Notes: generated from the letters alone by a model not told the origin. A stretch of DNA of 64,000 nt from Mycolicibacterium psychrotolerans (GCF_010729305.1 NZ_AP022574.1:1364001-1428000), one strand, 5' to 3'; counted from the stretch's first letter, positions 9,622 through 17,595 are shown. Translations and numbers: made by a program.

Positions 9622-10898
9622 CGCTTACTCCGTCCGGTCGCGGCCAGCTTCGCCCGTCCCACGGCGACCTCGACGCGGTCGAGCACGTCCTCGCAGAGGT
9701 CGCGGTTGAGCAGCAGGCCCGGTTTGAATTGCAGGACACGGGGATCCAGCGTCGAGAAGATCGCCCACACACCATTCTGGTAGAGCTCGCGCATCACGAA
9801 CTTCGCGCCCTCCGGGTGGTCGAACTCCAGCCCGATCACCACGCCGTTCTGCCGGATGCCGACGAACCACTCCGGGTGGTCGGCCTGGATGCGGGACAGG
9901 CCGCGGGCGAAGATATCGGCGATGTAGTGCACCGACGAGCGGACCTCGGGCCTGCTGGTGATCTCGAGGGTCTTGATGGCGGCGACGCAGCCCAGCTCGG
10001 CGCCGCCGAAGGTCGAGATGTGGCCGAACCCGTCCTGGTCGAGCCACTGTGCGGCGCGGTCACTGAGCAGGGCAGCGGTGATCGGATACATCCCGCCCGA
10101 GAGTCCCTTGCCGGTGACCATGATGTCGGGTTCGATCCCGTGCTTGGTGATCGCCCACATCTCACCGGTGCGCATCAGGCCGGTCTGCACCTCGTCGGCG
10201 ATGTACAGCGCGTCGTAGCGCACGCAGAGATCCTTGACCGCCTCGAGGTAACCCACGGGGGGAAGGGGGAATCCGTAGGTGGCCGGGATCGTCTCCATGA
10301 TCACCGCCGCGACGTCGCGGCCGCGCAGCGCCTGCTCCATCGCGTCGGTGTCGCCGAACGGCACCTGGACGAACTCGTCGGGCCGGTCGGCCAGGAACAG
10401 TTTGGCGAAGCGGTCGTCGCCGGTGGCGACGGCCAGGCCGGTGTGCCCGTGGTAGGCCTTGACGATCGAGACGATCTTGCGTCGCTGCATGGCGTGGCGG
10501 GCACTCTTGAGCGCGATGTCGATGGCCTCGCCGCCGCCGGATCCGAAGGCGACCTTGGTCAGCGAGGCGGGGGCGGACTCGATCAGCTTCTGCGCCAACG
10601 CCGTCCGCGCAACCGACGGGAAGTGGTGGTTGCCGACGTCGAAGTACTGCATGCCTTCGGTGATCGCCGCCACCAGTTCCGGATTGCGATGGCCGAGGTT
10701 GTAGGTGCCGCCGTTGAGGTGCATGTCGATCAGCCGGCGCCCGCTCATGTCCCACAGGAAGTAGTCCTGCCTGCGGTCGATCACCAGGTCGACGCCGGAG
10801 TCGGTCCAGAATTGCGTCTTGTCCGGGTTCCAGTACTCCTTGGCACGTTCGAGCACCTGTGCCTTGGAATCGAACGAGAACGTGCCGTAGTCGTACAC
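9618..10898 (-). CDS. Class III PLP enzyme, probable 1-amino-2-propanol phosphate phospho-lyase
   Basis: 426 residues of the class III aminotransferase fold. PLP contacts are D235 (ADEVQTG) and the Schiff-base lysine K264 (VTGKGLSGG). In RMM loci this enzyme eliminates phosphate and ammonia from 1-amino-2-propanol phosphate to give propionaldehyde, rather than transaminating; that is established for the family, not visible here. I start at the GTG at 10898, because GGGAG precedes it by 5 nt. A longer in-frame ATG at 10955 would put codons across the promoter and operator. It is the first gene of the minus-strand microcompartment operon and overlaps the aldehyde dehydrogenase gene by 4 nt. Confidence 0.88.
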   Translation of the reverse strand: MYDYGTFSFDSKAQVLERAKEYWNPDKTQFWTDSGVDLVIDRRQDYFLWDMSGRRLIDMHLNGGTYNLGHRNPELVAAITEGMQYFDVGNHHFPSVARTALAQKLIESAPASLTKVAFGSGGGEAIDIALKSARHAMQRRKIVSIVKAYHGHTGLAVATGDDRFAKLFLADRPDEFVQVPFGDTDAMEQALRGRDVAAVIMETIPATYGFPLPPVGYLEAVKDLCVRYDALYIADEVQTGLMRTGEMWAITKHGIEPDIMVTGKGLSGGMYPITAALLSDRAAQWLDQDGFGHISTFGGAELGCVAAIKTLEITSRPEVRSSVHYIADIFARGLSRIQADHPEWFVGIRQNGVVIGLEFDHPEGAKFVMRELYQNGVWAIFSTLDPRVLQFKPGLLLNRDLCEDVLDRVEVAVGRAKLAATGRSKR

Positions 10899-10935
10899 GG
10901 GACTCCCTGTCGTGAGGTCGGCCGGACGTGACCAA

Positions 10936-10964
10936 AAGCTAAACGGTAGGACCATTTATGTCAA
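10936..10964 (-). promoter_or_regulatory. Promoter of the microcompartment operon (TTGACA-17-TAGCTT)
   Basis: Read on the minus strand, a consensus -35 TTGACA (10959-10964) is followed after exactly 17 nt by TAGCTT (10936-10941), a TAnnnT mycobacterial -10. Transcription would begin near 10928, leaving a leader of about 30 nt before the GTG at 10898. The 17-nt spacer contains operator O2, so a bound regulator would block polymerase. Confidence 0.7.
10943..10955. promoter_or_regulatory. Putative GntR operator O2 (ACGGTAGGACCAT)
   Basis: The core GGT-AGG-ACC has the same geometry as O1 (half-sites separated by 3 bp) and extends to TA/TG flanks less perfectly. It lies between the -35 and -10 hexamers of the microcompartment promoter, the classic position for a repressor. 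Its centre (10949) is 52 bp, five helical turns, from the centre of O3 (11001). Confidence 0.6.
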
Positions 10965-10981
10965 CCATGACCAATTGGGTC

Positions 10982-11010
10982 TTGCGCAGACCTTTTGGTA
11001 GTGCCAATAT
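10982..11010 (+). promoter_or_regulatory. Probable promoter of the permease-diol dehydratase operon (TTGCGC-17-CAATAT)
   Basis: On the plus strand, TTGCGC (10982-10987) and CAATAT (11005-11010) are separated by 17 nt, upstream of the permease gene at 11094. Neither hexamer is perfect. The hypothesis gains weight because operator O3 occupies the spacer in the same way that O2 occupies the opposite promoter. The leader would be about 75 nt and would include the palindrome at 11028-11043. Confidence 0.45.
10995..11007. promoter_or_regulatory. Putative GntR operator O3 (TTGGTAGTGCCAA)
   Basis: TTGGT-AGT-GCCAA differs from a perfect inverted repeat at one position and shares the half-sites and 3-bp spacer of O1. 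It overlaps the spacer of the proposed plus-strand promoter. Further ACCA/TGGT half-sites lie between O2 and O3 (10970-10980 and 10990-10999), so the whole divergent region is dense in this motif. Confidence 0.55.
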
Positions 11011-11027
11011 GGCTGAGGTTTCGCCAT

Positions 11028-11043
11028 TGTGGTCTATACCACA
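11028..11043. promoter_or_regulatory. 16-bp palindrome with HutC-type core (TGTGGTCTATACCACA)
   Basis: Six-base arms TGTGGT/ACCACA flank CTAT. The core GTCTATAC matches the GT-M-TA-K-AC consensus given for HutC-subfamily GntR regulators, the subfamily to which the local regulator's UTRA domain points. It lies about 50 bp before the permease start, downstream of the proposed promoter. It may be a second operator class in this locus, or a site for a different regulator. Confidence 0.5.
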
Positions 11044-11093
11044 GTGACCGGCCTCCGTGAGCTGGTCCTCCTTCATCCGGAAGGTATTCGTCA

Positions 11094-12647
11094 ATGACAG
11101 AAGAATCCGCAACCGTGGCCCCGCGCCCGACCGCCCCCGACTCCGTCCAACGACTCAAGCGCAACGCCGTCGGCACCTTCGGGGTGATCTTCATGGCCGT
11201 TGCGACCGCCGCGCCGATCACCGCGATGGTCGGCAACGTGCCGATCGCGGTCGGCTTCGGCAACGGCGCACACGCACCGGCGGGCTACCTGGTCGCCACG
11301 ATCGTGCTGGGCCTGTTCGCGATCGGCTACGCGACGATGGCCAAGCACATCACCTCGACCGGCGCGTTCTACGGCTACATCTCCCATGGCCTCGGCCGCG
11401 TCATCGGGATGGCCAGCGGTCTGATCATCACGATGGCCTACATCGTGTTCGAGGGCTCGCTGATCGGCATCTTCGCGTTCTTCTTCCAGAACCTGTTCGA
11501 CAGTCAGTTCGGCATCCAGGTCCACTGGCTGATCCCGGCCCTGCTGATGCTCACGCTGAACTGCATCCTGACCTACTTCGACGTGAACCTGACGGCCAAG
11601 GTCCTCGGCGTGTTCCTGATCACCGAGATCTTCATGCTGTCCCTCGGTGCGCTCGCCGTCGCCGTCAAGGGCGGCGGCCCTCAGGGTTTCGCGGTCGGGG
11701 AGATCCTCAACCCGATCGGTGCCTTCCAGCCCGCGGCGATCGCCGGCGCCAGCGCCGGGCTCGGCCTGTTCTTCGCCTTCTGGTCTTGGGTCGGCTTCGA
11801 GTCGACCGCGATGTACGGCGAGGAGTCCAAGGACCCCAAGCGGATCATCCCGCGCGCCACCATGATCGCGGTGCTCGGTGTCGGCATCTTCTACATCTTC
11901 GTGTCCTGGATGGCGATCGCGGGCACCGGCCCGCAGAAGTCCATCGAGCTCGCGCAGAGCGCCGACACCAGCTCGGAGATCTTCTTCGGCCCGGTGCGCA
12001 GCACGTACGGCGAGTGGGCCATCACGCTGTTCAACATCCTGCTGGTGACGGGATCGTTCGCCTGCGGCATGGCGTTCCACAACTGCGCGTCGCGCTACCT
12101 GTACGCGATGGGCCGCGAAGGCCTGTCCGCCGGGCTGCAGAAGACCATCGGCGCCACGCACAAACACCATGGATCGCCGCACATCGCGTCGTTCGTGCAG
12201 ACCGGCATCACGGCGGTACTGATCCTGGCGTTCTTCTTCGCAGGCATGGACCCCTACATCCACATGTACACACTGCTCGCGATCCTCGGCACCATGGCGA
12301 TCCTGATCGTGCAGGCGCTGTGCGCCTTCTCGGTGGTGGCGTACTTCCACTTCCACAAGAACCATCCGTCCAGCGCGCACTGGTTCAAGACGTTCCTCGC
12401 TCCGCTGCTCGGCGGCATCGGGATGCTCTACGTGGTGTACCTGCTGTGGGAGCACAAGGACGCGGCCGCCGGTGCCGCGTCGGGCACGTTGCTGTTCAAG
12501 CTGACACCATGGATCGTGGTCGGACTGTTCGCGCTCGGTGCCGTGGTTGCGCTGTACTTCAAGTTCAACGACAAGGACCGGTACGAGCTGATCGGCCGGA
12601 TCGTCTACGAGGACAACGAAGTCCGGGATCAGCAGCCCGCCAAGTAG
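11094..12647 (+). CDS. APC-superfamily amino acid/amine permease
   Basis: 517 residues with about twelve hydrophobic segments from residue 25 on. The opening GTFGVIFMAVATAAPITAMVGNVPIAVGFGNG is the conserved APC TM1 with its unwound substrate-binding stretch. Permeases of this family sit in RMM loci and probably bring in the amino alcohol or aminoacetone. Here, however, it is the first gene of the divergent operon and stands 9 bp before the diol dehydratase. A GGAAGG ribosome site lies 10 nt before the ATG. Substrate unproven: the genetic context would also allow another C3 compound, but APC carriers usually move amines rather than diols. Confidence 0.9.
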   Translation: MTEESATVAPRPTAPDSVQRLKRNAVGTFGVIFMAVATAAPITAMVGNVPIAVGFGNGAHAPAGYLVATIVLGLFAIGYATMAKHITSTGAFYGYISHGLGRVIGMASGLIITMAYIVFEGSLIGIFAFFFQNLFDSQFGIQVHWLIPALLMLTLNCILTYFDVNLTAKVLGVFLITEIFMLSLGALAVAVKGGGPQGFAVGEILNPIGAFQPAAIAGASAGLGLFFAFWSWVGFESTAMYGEESKDPKRIIPRATMIAVLGVGIFYIFVSWMAIAGTGPQKSIELAQSADTSSEIFFGPVRSTYGEWAITLFNILLVTGSFACGMAFHNCASRYLYAMGREGLSAGLQKTIGATHKHHGSPHIASFVQTGITAVLILAFFFAGMDPYIHMYTLLAILGTMAILIVQALCAFSVVAYFHFHKNHPSSAHWFKTFLAPLLGGIGMLYVVYLLWEHKDAAAGAASGTLLFKLTPWIVVGLFALGAVVALYFKFNDKDRYELIGRIVYEDNEVRDQQPAK

Positions 12648-12656
12648 GAGGCCTTC

Positions 12657-14897
12657 GTGGCAGACGAGCTGGGCCGGTTCAGGGTACTGAACTCGAAGCC
12701 GGTCAACCTCGACGGGTTCAGCGTCCCGGACGCCCGGCTCGGTCTGGTCGCGATGCGCAGCCCCCATGACCCCTCCCCGTCACTGGTCATCAGTGGCGGG
12801 GAGGTGACCGAACTCGACGGTAAAGGCGCCGGCGAGTTCGACGTCATCGACGAGTTCATCGCGCGCTACGGCATCGATCTCGCGGTCGCCGAGGAGGCGA
12901 TGGCCCTCGACGACGTGACGCTGGCGCGGATGGCGGTGGACATCAACGTCCCGCGGGCGGAGGTGGTGCGGCTGATCGGCGGCACCACCCCCGCCAAGCT
13001 GGCCCGCGTGATCGCGCTGATGTCCCCGGTCGAGATGCAGATGGCGATGGCGAAGATGCGCGCGCGCCGGACGCCCAGCAACCAGGCGCACGTCACCAAC
13101 CAGCTCGACGACCCGCTGCTGATCGCCGCCGACGCGGCCAGCGCCGTCGCGTACGGTTTCCGTGAGGTCGAGACGACGGTGCCGGTGCTCGGCGATGCGC
13201 CGTCAAATGCGGTCGCACTGCTGATCGGGTCGCAGGTCGGCACCCCCGGTGCGATGGCCCAGTGCTCGATCGAGGAGGCCCTCGAGTTGCGCCTGGGCCT
13301 GCGCGGGCTGACCAGTTACGCCGAGACCATCTCGATCTACGGCACGGAGCAGGTGTTCGTCGACGGCGACGACACCCCGTTCAGCAAGGCGATTCTCACC
13401 TCGGCCTATGCCTCACGGGGCCTCAAGATGCGGGTCACCAGCGGCGGCGGGGCCGAAGTTCTGATGGGCGCCGCGGAACAGTGCTCGATTCTCTATCTGG
13501 AGTCGCGGTGCGTGTCGCTGGCCCGGGCGCTCGGATCGCAGGGCGTGCAGAACGGCGGCATCGACGGGGTCGGCGTGGTGGCCTCGGTGCCCGAGGGCAT
13601 GAAGGAGCTGCTCGCGGAGAACCTGATGGTGATGATGCGTGACCTGGAGTCGTGCGCGGGCAACGACAACCTGATCTCCGAATCGGACATCCGCCGCAGT
13701 GCTCACACGCTGCCCGTGCTGCTGGCCGGCGCCGACTTCATCTTCTCGGGCTTCGGGTCGATCCCGCGCTACGACAACGCTTTCGCGCTGTCGAACTTCA
13801 ACTCCGACGACATGGACGACTTCCTGGTCCTGCAGCGCGACTGGGGCGCCGACGGCGGCCTGCGCACCGTCTCTCCCGAACATCTCGAGGCGGTGCGCCG
13901 ACGCGCCGCCCAGGCTGTTCAGGCGGTCTACCGCGACCTCGGTCTGGCCGACTACGACGACGGGCGGGTGGAGGAGGTGGTGGCGGCCAACGGTTCCCGC
14001 GACCTGCCGCCGGGTCATCCCAAGATCGTGGCCGAGGCCGCGGCGTCCATCGAGGCCAAGCAGCTGACGGTGTTCGACGTGATCGCCTCGCTGCACCGCA
14101 CCGGCTACACCGACGAGGCGGAAGCGATCACGACCCTGACCCGCGAACGGCTCAAGGGTGACCAGTTGCAGACGTCGGCCATCTTCGACGAGCAGTTCCG
14201 GGTGCTGTCCAAGCTCACCGATCCCAACGACTACACCGGCCCGGCAACGGGTTACGCGCTGAGCGACGCGCGGCGCACCGAGATCGACGCGATCCGGCAG
14301 GCACGCAGCAGCGCCGAGCTGACCGCGGACCAGGAGGAGCATCGCGGTCATCTCATCGTGACCGACGTCGAGCCGGCCCGGCAGGGCAGCGACCCCCGCG
14401 AGGTGTGCATCGGGCTGTCACCGGCCTGGGGCGCCACCGTGTGGCTGAGCCTGTGCGGACTGACCATCGGCGAGGTGCTGCGGCAGATCTCGGCAGGCCT
14501 GGAAGAGGAGGGCTGCGTCGCGCGCACGGTGCGGGTGCGCTCCACCATCGACGTCGGCCTGATCGGCCTGACCGCCGCGCGCCTGTCCGGGTCGGGCATC
14601 GGAATCGGGTTGCAGGGCAAGGGCACCGCGTTGATCCACCGCCGCGACCTCGCCCCGCTGGCGAACCTCGAGTTGTTCAGCGTGGCACCGCTGCTCACCG
14701 CCGCGCAGTACCGCGAGCTGGGCAAGAACGCGGCCCGGCACGCCAAGGGGATGGCCCCGGTGCCGATCTTCACCGGCGGCACCGACGAGTCGATCTCCGC
14801 CCGATACCACGCCCGGGCCGTGGCCCTGGTGGCACTCGAACGCGCAGCGTGCGAACCCGGGGAAGCCCCGGTCACGGTGAAGGTGGAACACCCGTGA
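12657..14897 (+). CDS. B12-dependent diol/glycerol dehydratase, fused large (PduC-type) and medium (PduD-type) subunits
   Basis: 746 residues. About 1-545 are the adenosylcobalamin TIM-barrel subunit; about 575-740 are the medium subunit. Predicted active-site and metal residues align by motif with the Klebsiella enzyme: Q143 and H145 (SNQAHVTN), E223 (YAETIS), Q298 (GVQNG), D336 (AGNDN), S363 (FSGFG). The reaction is 1,2-propanediol to propionaldehyde, or glycerol to 3-hydroxypropionaldehyde; the sequence does not decide. The medium-subunit part begins directly at its core (LIVTDVEPARQG). The N-terminal encapsulation helix of PduD is absent. GTG start at 12657, with AGGAGG 6 nt upstream. The small-subunit gene overlaps its stop by 4 nt. 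Such fusions occur in other mycobacteria; beside an RMM locus I know of none. Confidence 0.93.
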   Translation: MADELGRFRVLNSKPVNLDGFSVPDARLGLVAMRSPHDPSPSLVISGGEVTELDGKGAGEFDVIDEFIARYGIDLAVAEEAMALDDVTLARMAVDINVPRAEVVRLIGGTTPAKLARVIALMSPVEMQMAMAKMRARRTPSNQAHVTNQLDDPLLIAADAASAVAYGFREVETTVPVLGDAPSNAVALLIGSQVGTPGAMAQCSIEEALELRLGLRGLTSYAETISIYGTEQVFVDGDDTPFSKAILTSAYASRGLKMRVTSGGGAEVLMGAAEQCSILYLESRCVSLARALGSQGVQNGGIDGVGVVASVPEGMKELLAENLMVMMRDLESCAGNDNLISESDIRRSAHTLPVLLAGADFIFSGFGSIPRYDNAFALSNFNSDDMDDFLVLQRDWGADGGLRTVSPEHLEAVRRRAAQAVQAVYRDLGLADYDDGRVEEVVAANGSRDLPPGHPKIVAEAAASIEAKQLTVFDVIASLHRTGYTDEAEAITTLTRERLKGDQLQTSAIFDEQFRVLSKLTDPNDYTGPATGYALSDARRTEIDAIRQARSSAELTADQEEHRGHLIVTDVEPARQGSDPREVCIGLSPAWGATVWLSLCGLTIGEVLRQISAGLEEEGCVARTVRVRSTIDVGLIGLTAARLSGSGIGIGLQGKGTALIHRRDLAPLANLELFSVAPLLTAAQYRELGKNAARHAKGMAPVPIFTGGTDESISARYHARAVALVALERAACEPGEAPVTVKVEHP

Positions 14898-15223
14898 ACG
14901 AGATCACCGTGGGCAACGCCGTCGACGGCAAGCTCGGGCTGACCGATCTGCGGATGGATCCGGCCGCGCTGGGCCGGCAGGCAGACGTCGCCGAGGAGGG
15001 CGGCAACCCGCAGCTCGCCGAAAATTTCCGGCGGGCAGCCGAACTCGCGACGATCGACGACGAACAGGTGATGGCGCTCTACGAGGCGCTGCGTCCCCAC
15101 CGGTCGACCGCAGCCGAGCTCGAAGAGCTGCGCACCTCGCTGATCGACCGCGGTGCACCGCGCTGCGCGGCCCTGGTGGAGCAGGCCGCCGCCGCCTACG
15201 CCCGCCGCGGCCTGCTGCGTTGA
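14894..15223 (+). CDS. pduE: Diol dehydratase small subunit (PduE-type)
   Basis: 109 residues from the GTG at 14894, which overlaps the fused subunit's stop (GTGA). The conserved core is recognisable: GLTDLRMDPAALGRQADVAE, NFRRAAELATIDDEQVMALYEALRPHRST, and a closing YARRG. Enterobacterial PduE is about 170 residues, with a 50-60-residue N-terminal extension carrying a short targeting-type helix; here that extension is missing and the protein begins at the folded core. Together with the fused subunit it makes the complete dehydratase, so neither component shows a visible microcompartment-targeting peptide. The stop overlaps the reactivase start (TTGA). Confidence 0.9.
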   Translation: MNEITVGNAVDGKLGLTDLRMDPAALGRQADVAEEGGNPQLAENFRRAAELATIDDEQVMALYEALRPHRSTAAELEELRTSLIDRGAPRCAALVEQAAAAYARRGLLR

Positions 15224-16920
15224 TCCGCACGGTCGCCGGCATCGACGTCGGCAACCACACCACCGAGATCCTGTTGGCCCAGGTGGACGGCGGCCTCGTC
15301 AGCGCCGTCGCGCACGGGCAGGCGCCCACCCGCGGCCGCAAGGGCAGCCTGGAATCGCTGCACGGCGCGGCGGCGCTGCTGCACAGAATCGAAGTCGATG
15401 CCGGCCTGCGCACCGACGAGCTGCTGTTGTCGGCGCTGCGCCCCGTGGACACCGCGACCGCGCCGATTCCGCCGGCCTACTCACCGTCGTCCCCGGTGCG
15501 CAGCCTGCGGCGCCCGGATGCGAGCACCCCGGCGGGTGCGGGTCACGGGGTCGGGCGCCACGTGCGGCTGACCGATCTCGCGGCCTCACCGACGGCGGGG
15601 TCCGTCGTCGTGTCCGTCGACGCGGCCACCGACTTCGAGGTGGCGGCGCGGGAGATCGGCACGGCGGTCGACCGCGGATGGCAGATCGTCGGCGTGGTCG
15701 CGGCCCAGGACGATGCGGTGTTGATCCGCAACAGGATTCCGATCGACGTGCCCGTGGTCGACGAGGTCGACGTCGAGGGGCTGGCGCCGGGAGCGCTGGT
15801 CGCGGTGGAGGTGGTGGAGGCGGGCCGCGCGTACCGTGCGATGGCCGATCCGATCGCGCTGTCAGCGGCGCTGTGCCTGCCCGTCGAGAGTCTGCGTGAG
15901 GTCGCCGACTTCTGTCGTGAGCTGGCCGATTCGGCGGCGATCGCGGTGACGCCACGCACCGATGCGCCAGGCCCACCCGATCCCGACGGCGATCACGTCG
16001 ACATCCGCGCCGACGGCCGCACGGTCCGGTACACGCCCGCGCAGGCGCACGCGGTGCTGCGCCGCTCAGCACCGGGCATCGTCGAACATGTTCGGCTGCA
16101 AGCTGTTCCGACCGCGGCGCAGGGCTTGGCGGTCCACGACGCGTTCTTCACGAACCTGGCGGCGATCGACAGCGGCGCGTGGCTGCGGCGCGGCGTCGCC
16201 GATGCGCAGGGCACCGTCGTCGCGTTGCTGGCCGCCGAGGAGGCCGCCGACGCGGCGGCCACGCTGAGCGAGTTGACGGGCCGGCCGGCCCGCACGCTGA
16301 CTTCGGAACCTCTGGCCGCGGCGTGGGGCGCCCGCACCACACCGGGCTTCCCGCCCGGCTCGATGGTGTGTGACATCGGCGGCGGCACCGTGGATCTGAT
16401 CGGCGACTTGCAGACCGTGGTCGCGGCGGGGGCGGGGGAGTCGATCACCGTCGCGATCGCCCGCGTGCTCGGTATCCCCCGGGCGCTGGCCGAAACGGTG
16501 AAACGCACACCGGCGGTGCGGGTGGAGGGTCCGCACGTCGCGCACGAGGAGGACGGGCGACGTGTGTTCCTGGACGCGCCGGCGTCCTCGGATGCGATCG
16601 GCCGGCTGTGCACGCGCGGCAGCGCAGGGCTGGTGCCGTTCTCCAATCGGCTTGCGGCCGAGGAATGGCGCAGCCTGCGGCTGGCGATCAAGCAGGAGAC
16701 CGTCGCGGCGAACATCGCGCGGTGCCTGAGCGCGTTCGACGATCCGCCGACGGCGCTGGTGCTGGCCGGCGGTGGTGCACTCGACGACGAGTTGATGCGC
16801 ACGGTCTCCGAGGCGCTGCGCCCGCTGCGGGTCGTGGTCGGACGCGCAGACATCGACGGTGTGCACGGCCCACGGTTCGCGGTGGCGCGCGGGCTGGTCG
16901 CTATGTACGCGCAGCAGTAG
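15220..16920 (+). CDS. Diol dehydratase reactivase large subunit (DdrA/PduG-type)
   Basis: 566 residues of the ActA/HSP70-like reactivase family: start IRTVAGIDVGNHTTEILLAQ (phosphate 1 loop), the later MVCDIGGGTVDLIGD (about 383-397, phosphate 2) and LVLAGGGALDDELM (adenosine loop). The reactivase exchanges damaged cobalamin on the dehydratase using ATP. The start is TTG, overlapping the small-subunit stop. It is somewhat shorter than the roughly 610 residues of enterobacterial DdrA/PduG. No gene for the small reactivase subunit (DdrB/PduH) follows; the next gene is on the other strand and overlaps by 20 bp. Confidence 0.92.
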   Translation: MIRTVAGIDVGNHTTEILLAQVDGGLVSAVAHGQAPTRGRKGSLESLHGAAALLHRIEVDAGLRTDELLLSALRPVDTATAPIPPAYSPSSPVRSLRRPDASTPAGAGHGVGRHVRLTDLAASPTAGSVVVSVDAATDFEVAAREIGTAVDRGWQIVGVVAAQDDAVLIRNRIPIDVPVVDEVDVEGLAPGALVAVEVVEAGRAYRAMADPIALSAALCLPVESLREVADFCRELADSAAIAVTPRTDAPGPPDPDGDHVDIRADGRTVRYTPAQAHAVLRRSAPGIVEHVRLQAVPTAAQGLAVHDAFFTNLAAIDSGAWLRRGVADAQGTVVALLAAEEAADAAATLSELTGRPARTLTSEPLAAAWGARTTPGFPPGSMVCDIGGGTVDLIGDLQTVVAAGAGESITVAIARVLGIPRALAETVKRTPAVRVEGPHVAHEEDGRRVFLDAPASSDAIGRLCTRGSAGLVPFSNRLAAEEWRSLRLAIKQETVAANIARCLSAFDDPPTALVLAGGGALDDELMRTVSEALRPLRVVVGRADIDGVHGPRFAVARGLVAMYAQQ

Positions 16921-17548
16921 GAAGGCCCGCGATCGCGTGCGCGATGTGACCCCGCCAGTGGGCGGGATCGATCCGGTGCACCGCTGAATCGCCCTGAAAA
17001 GCACTGGAGATCACCACATCCGGGGAGAGCTCGGCGAGCGTACGCAGGCTCTCGGCGATGTTCTCCGCATCGCCGGACGTGTGGAAGCTGTCGATGTAGC
17101 CGGCCCACCACCCGCCCTCGGCGGTGCGCACCAGCGTGTCGCCGGTGAACAGATACCGCCCCTCGGCGCCGTGCACCAGGTAGCAGACGCTGCCCGGGGA
17201 ATGGCCCGGAGTCGGGATGATCTCGATGCCGTTCGCGTCGGTGTAGCGTCCCGTCACCGGTACGTCGACATGGGCGTGTCTGCTGATGTCGGCGAGGTCC
17301 CCTGCGGGTGCGTGCAGGGTGGACCCGAATCGCTCGGCGACTCGCGCGAGCATGGGCCCGGCCTCGTCGCGATGGCTGAGGTAGTGATGGGTGACGCCGC
17401 CGAGGCCGGCGAGGTGGTCGAAGTCGGCGTCGGTGGCGGGGGAGTAGAACAGGATGTTCGCCGGTGTCCAGAGGTAGGCGTGGGTGGTCAGCCCGGGAAA
17501 TGGTGAGTCGGTGCGGGTTTCATGGAGATCGCTGAGTACCTGTTTCAT
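16901..17548 (-). CDS. Metallo-beta-lactamase-fold hydrolase
   Basis: 215 residues (ATG at 17548; a TTG at 17569 is also possible). The MBL fold is shown by HHYLSHRDEAG (about 60-70, in place of the usual HxHxDH), GIEIIPTPGHSPGSVCYLV (third metal His) and RYLFTGDTLV. The altered first motif, S-H-R-D-E, is a variant of a subset of glyoxalase II-like proteins, so metal binding may differ. It is convergent with the reactivase gene (20-bp overlap) and is the first gene after the microcompartment/dehydratase block. Function is unknown; there is nothing specific to link it to the microcompartment. Confidence 0.82.
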   Translation of the reverse strand: MKQVLSDLHETRTDSPFPGLTTHAYLWTPANILFYSPATDADFDHLAGLGGVTHHYLSHRDEAGPMLARVAERFGSTLHAPAGDLADISRHAHVDVPVTGRYTDANGIEIIPTPGHSPGSVCYLVHGAEGRYLFTGDTLVRTAEGGWWAGYIDSFHTSGDAENIAESLRTLAELSPDVVISSAFQGDSAVHRIDPAHWRGHIAHAIAGLPTAART

Positions 17549-17595
17549 GATCTCAGGCTGCAACCTCAACGATACTTCAGGTCAATAGTGCTCCC

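Noticed and set aside
10898-11094. A cobalamin riboswitch before the B12-dependent dehydratase
   Set aside because: I looked for the B12-box and its surrounding stems in the permease-dehydratase leader and saw none; the gap is short and filled with promoters and operators.
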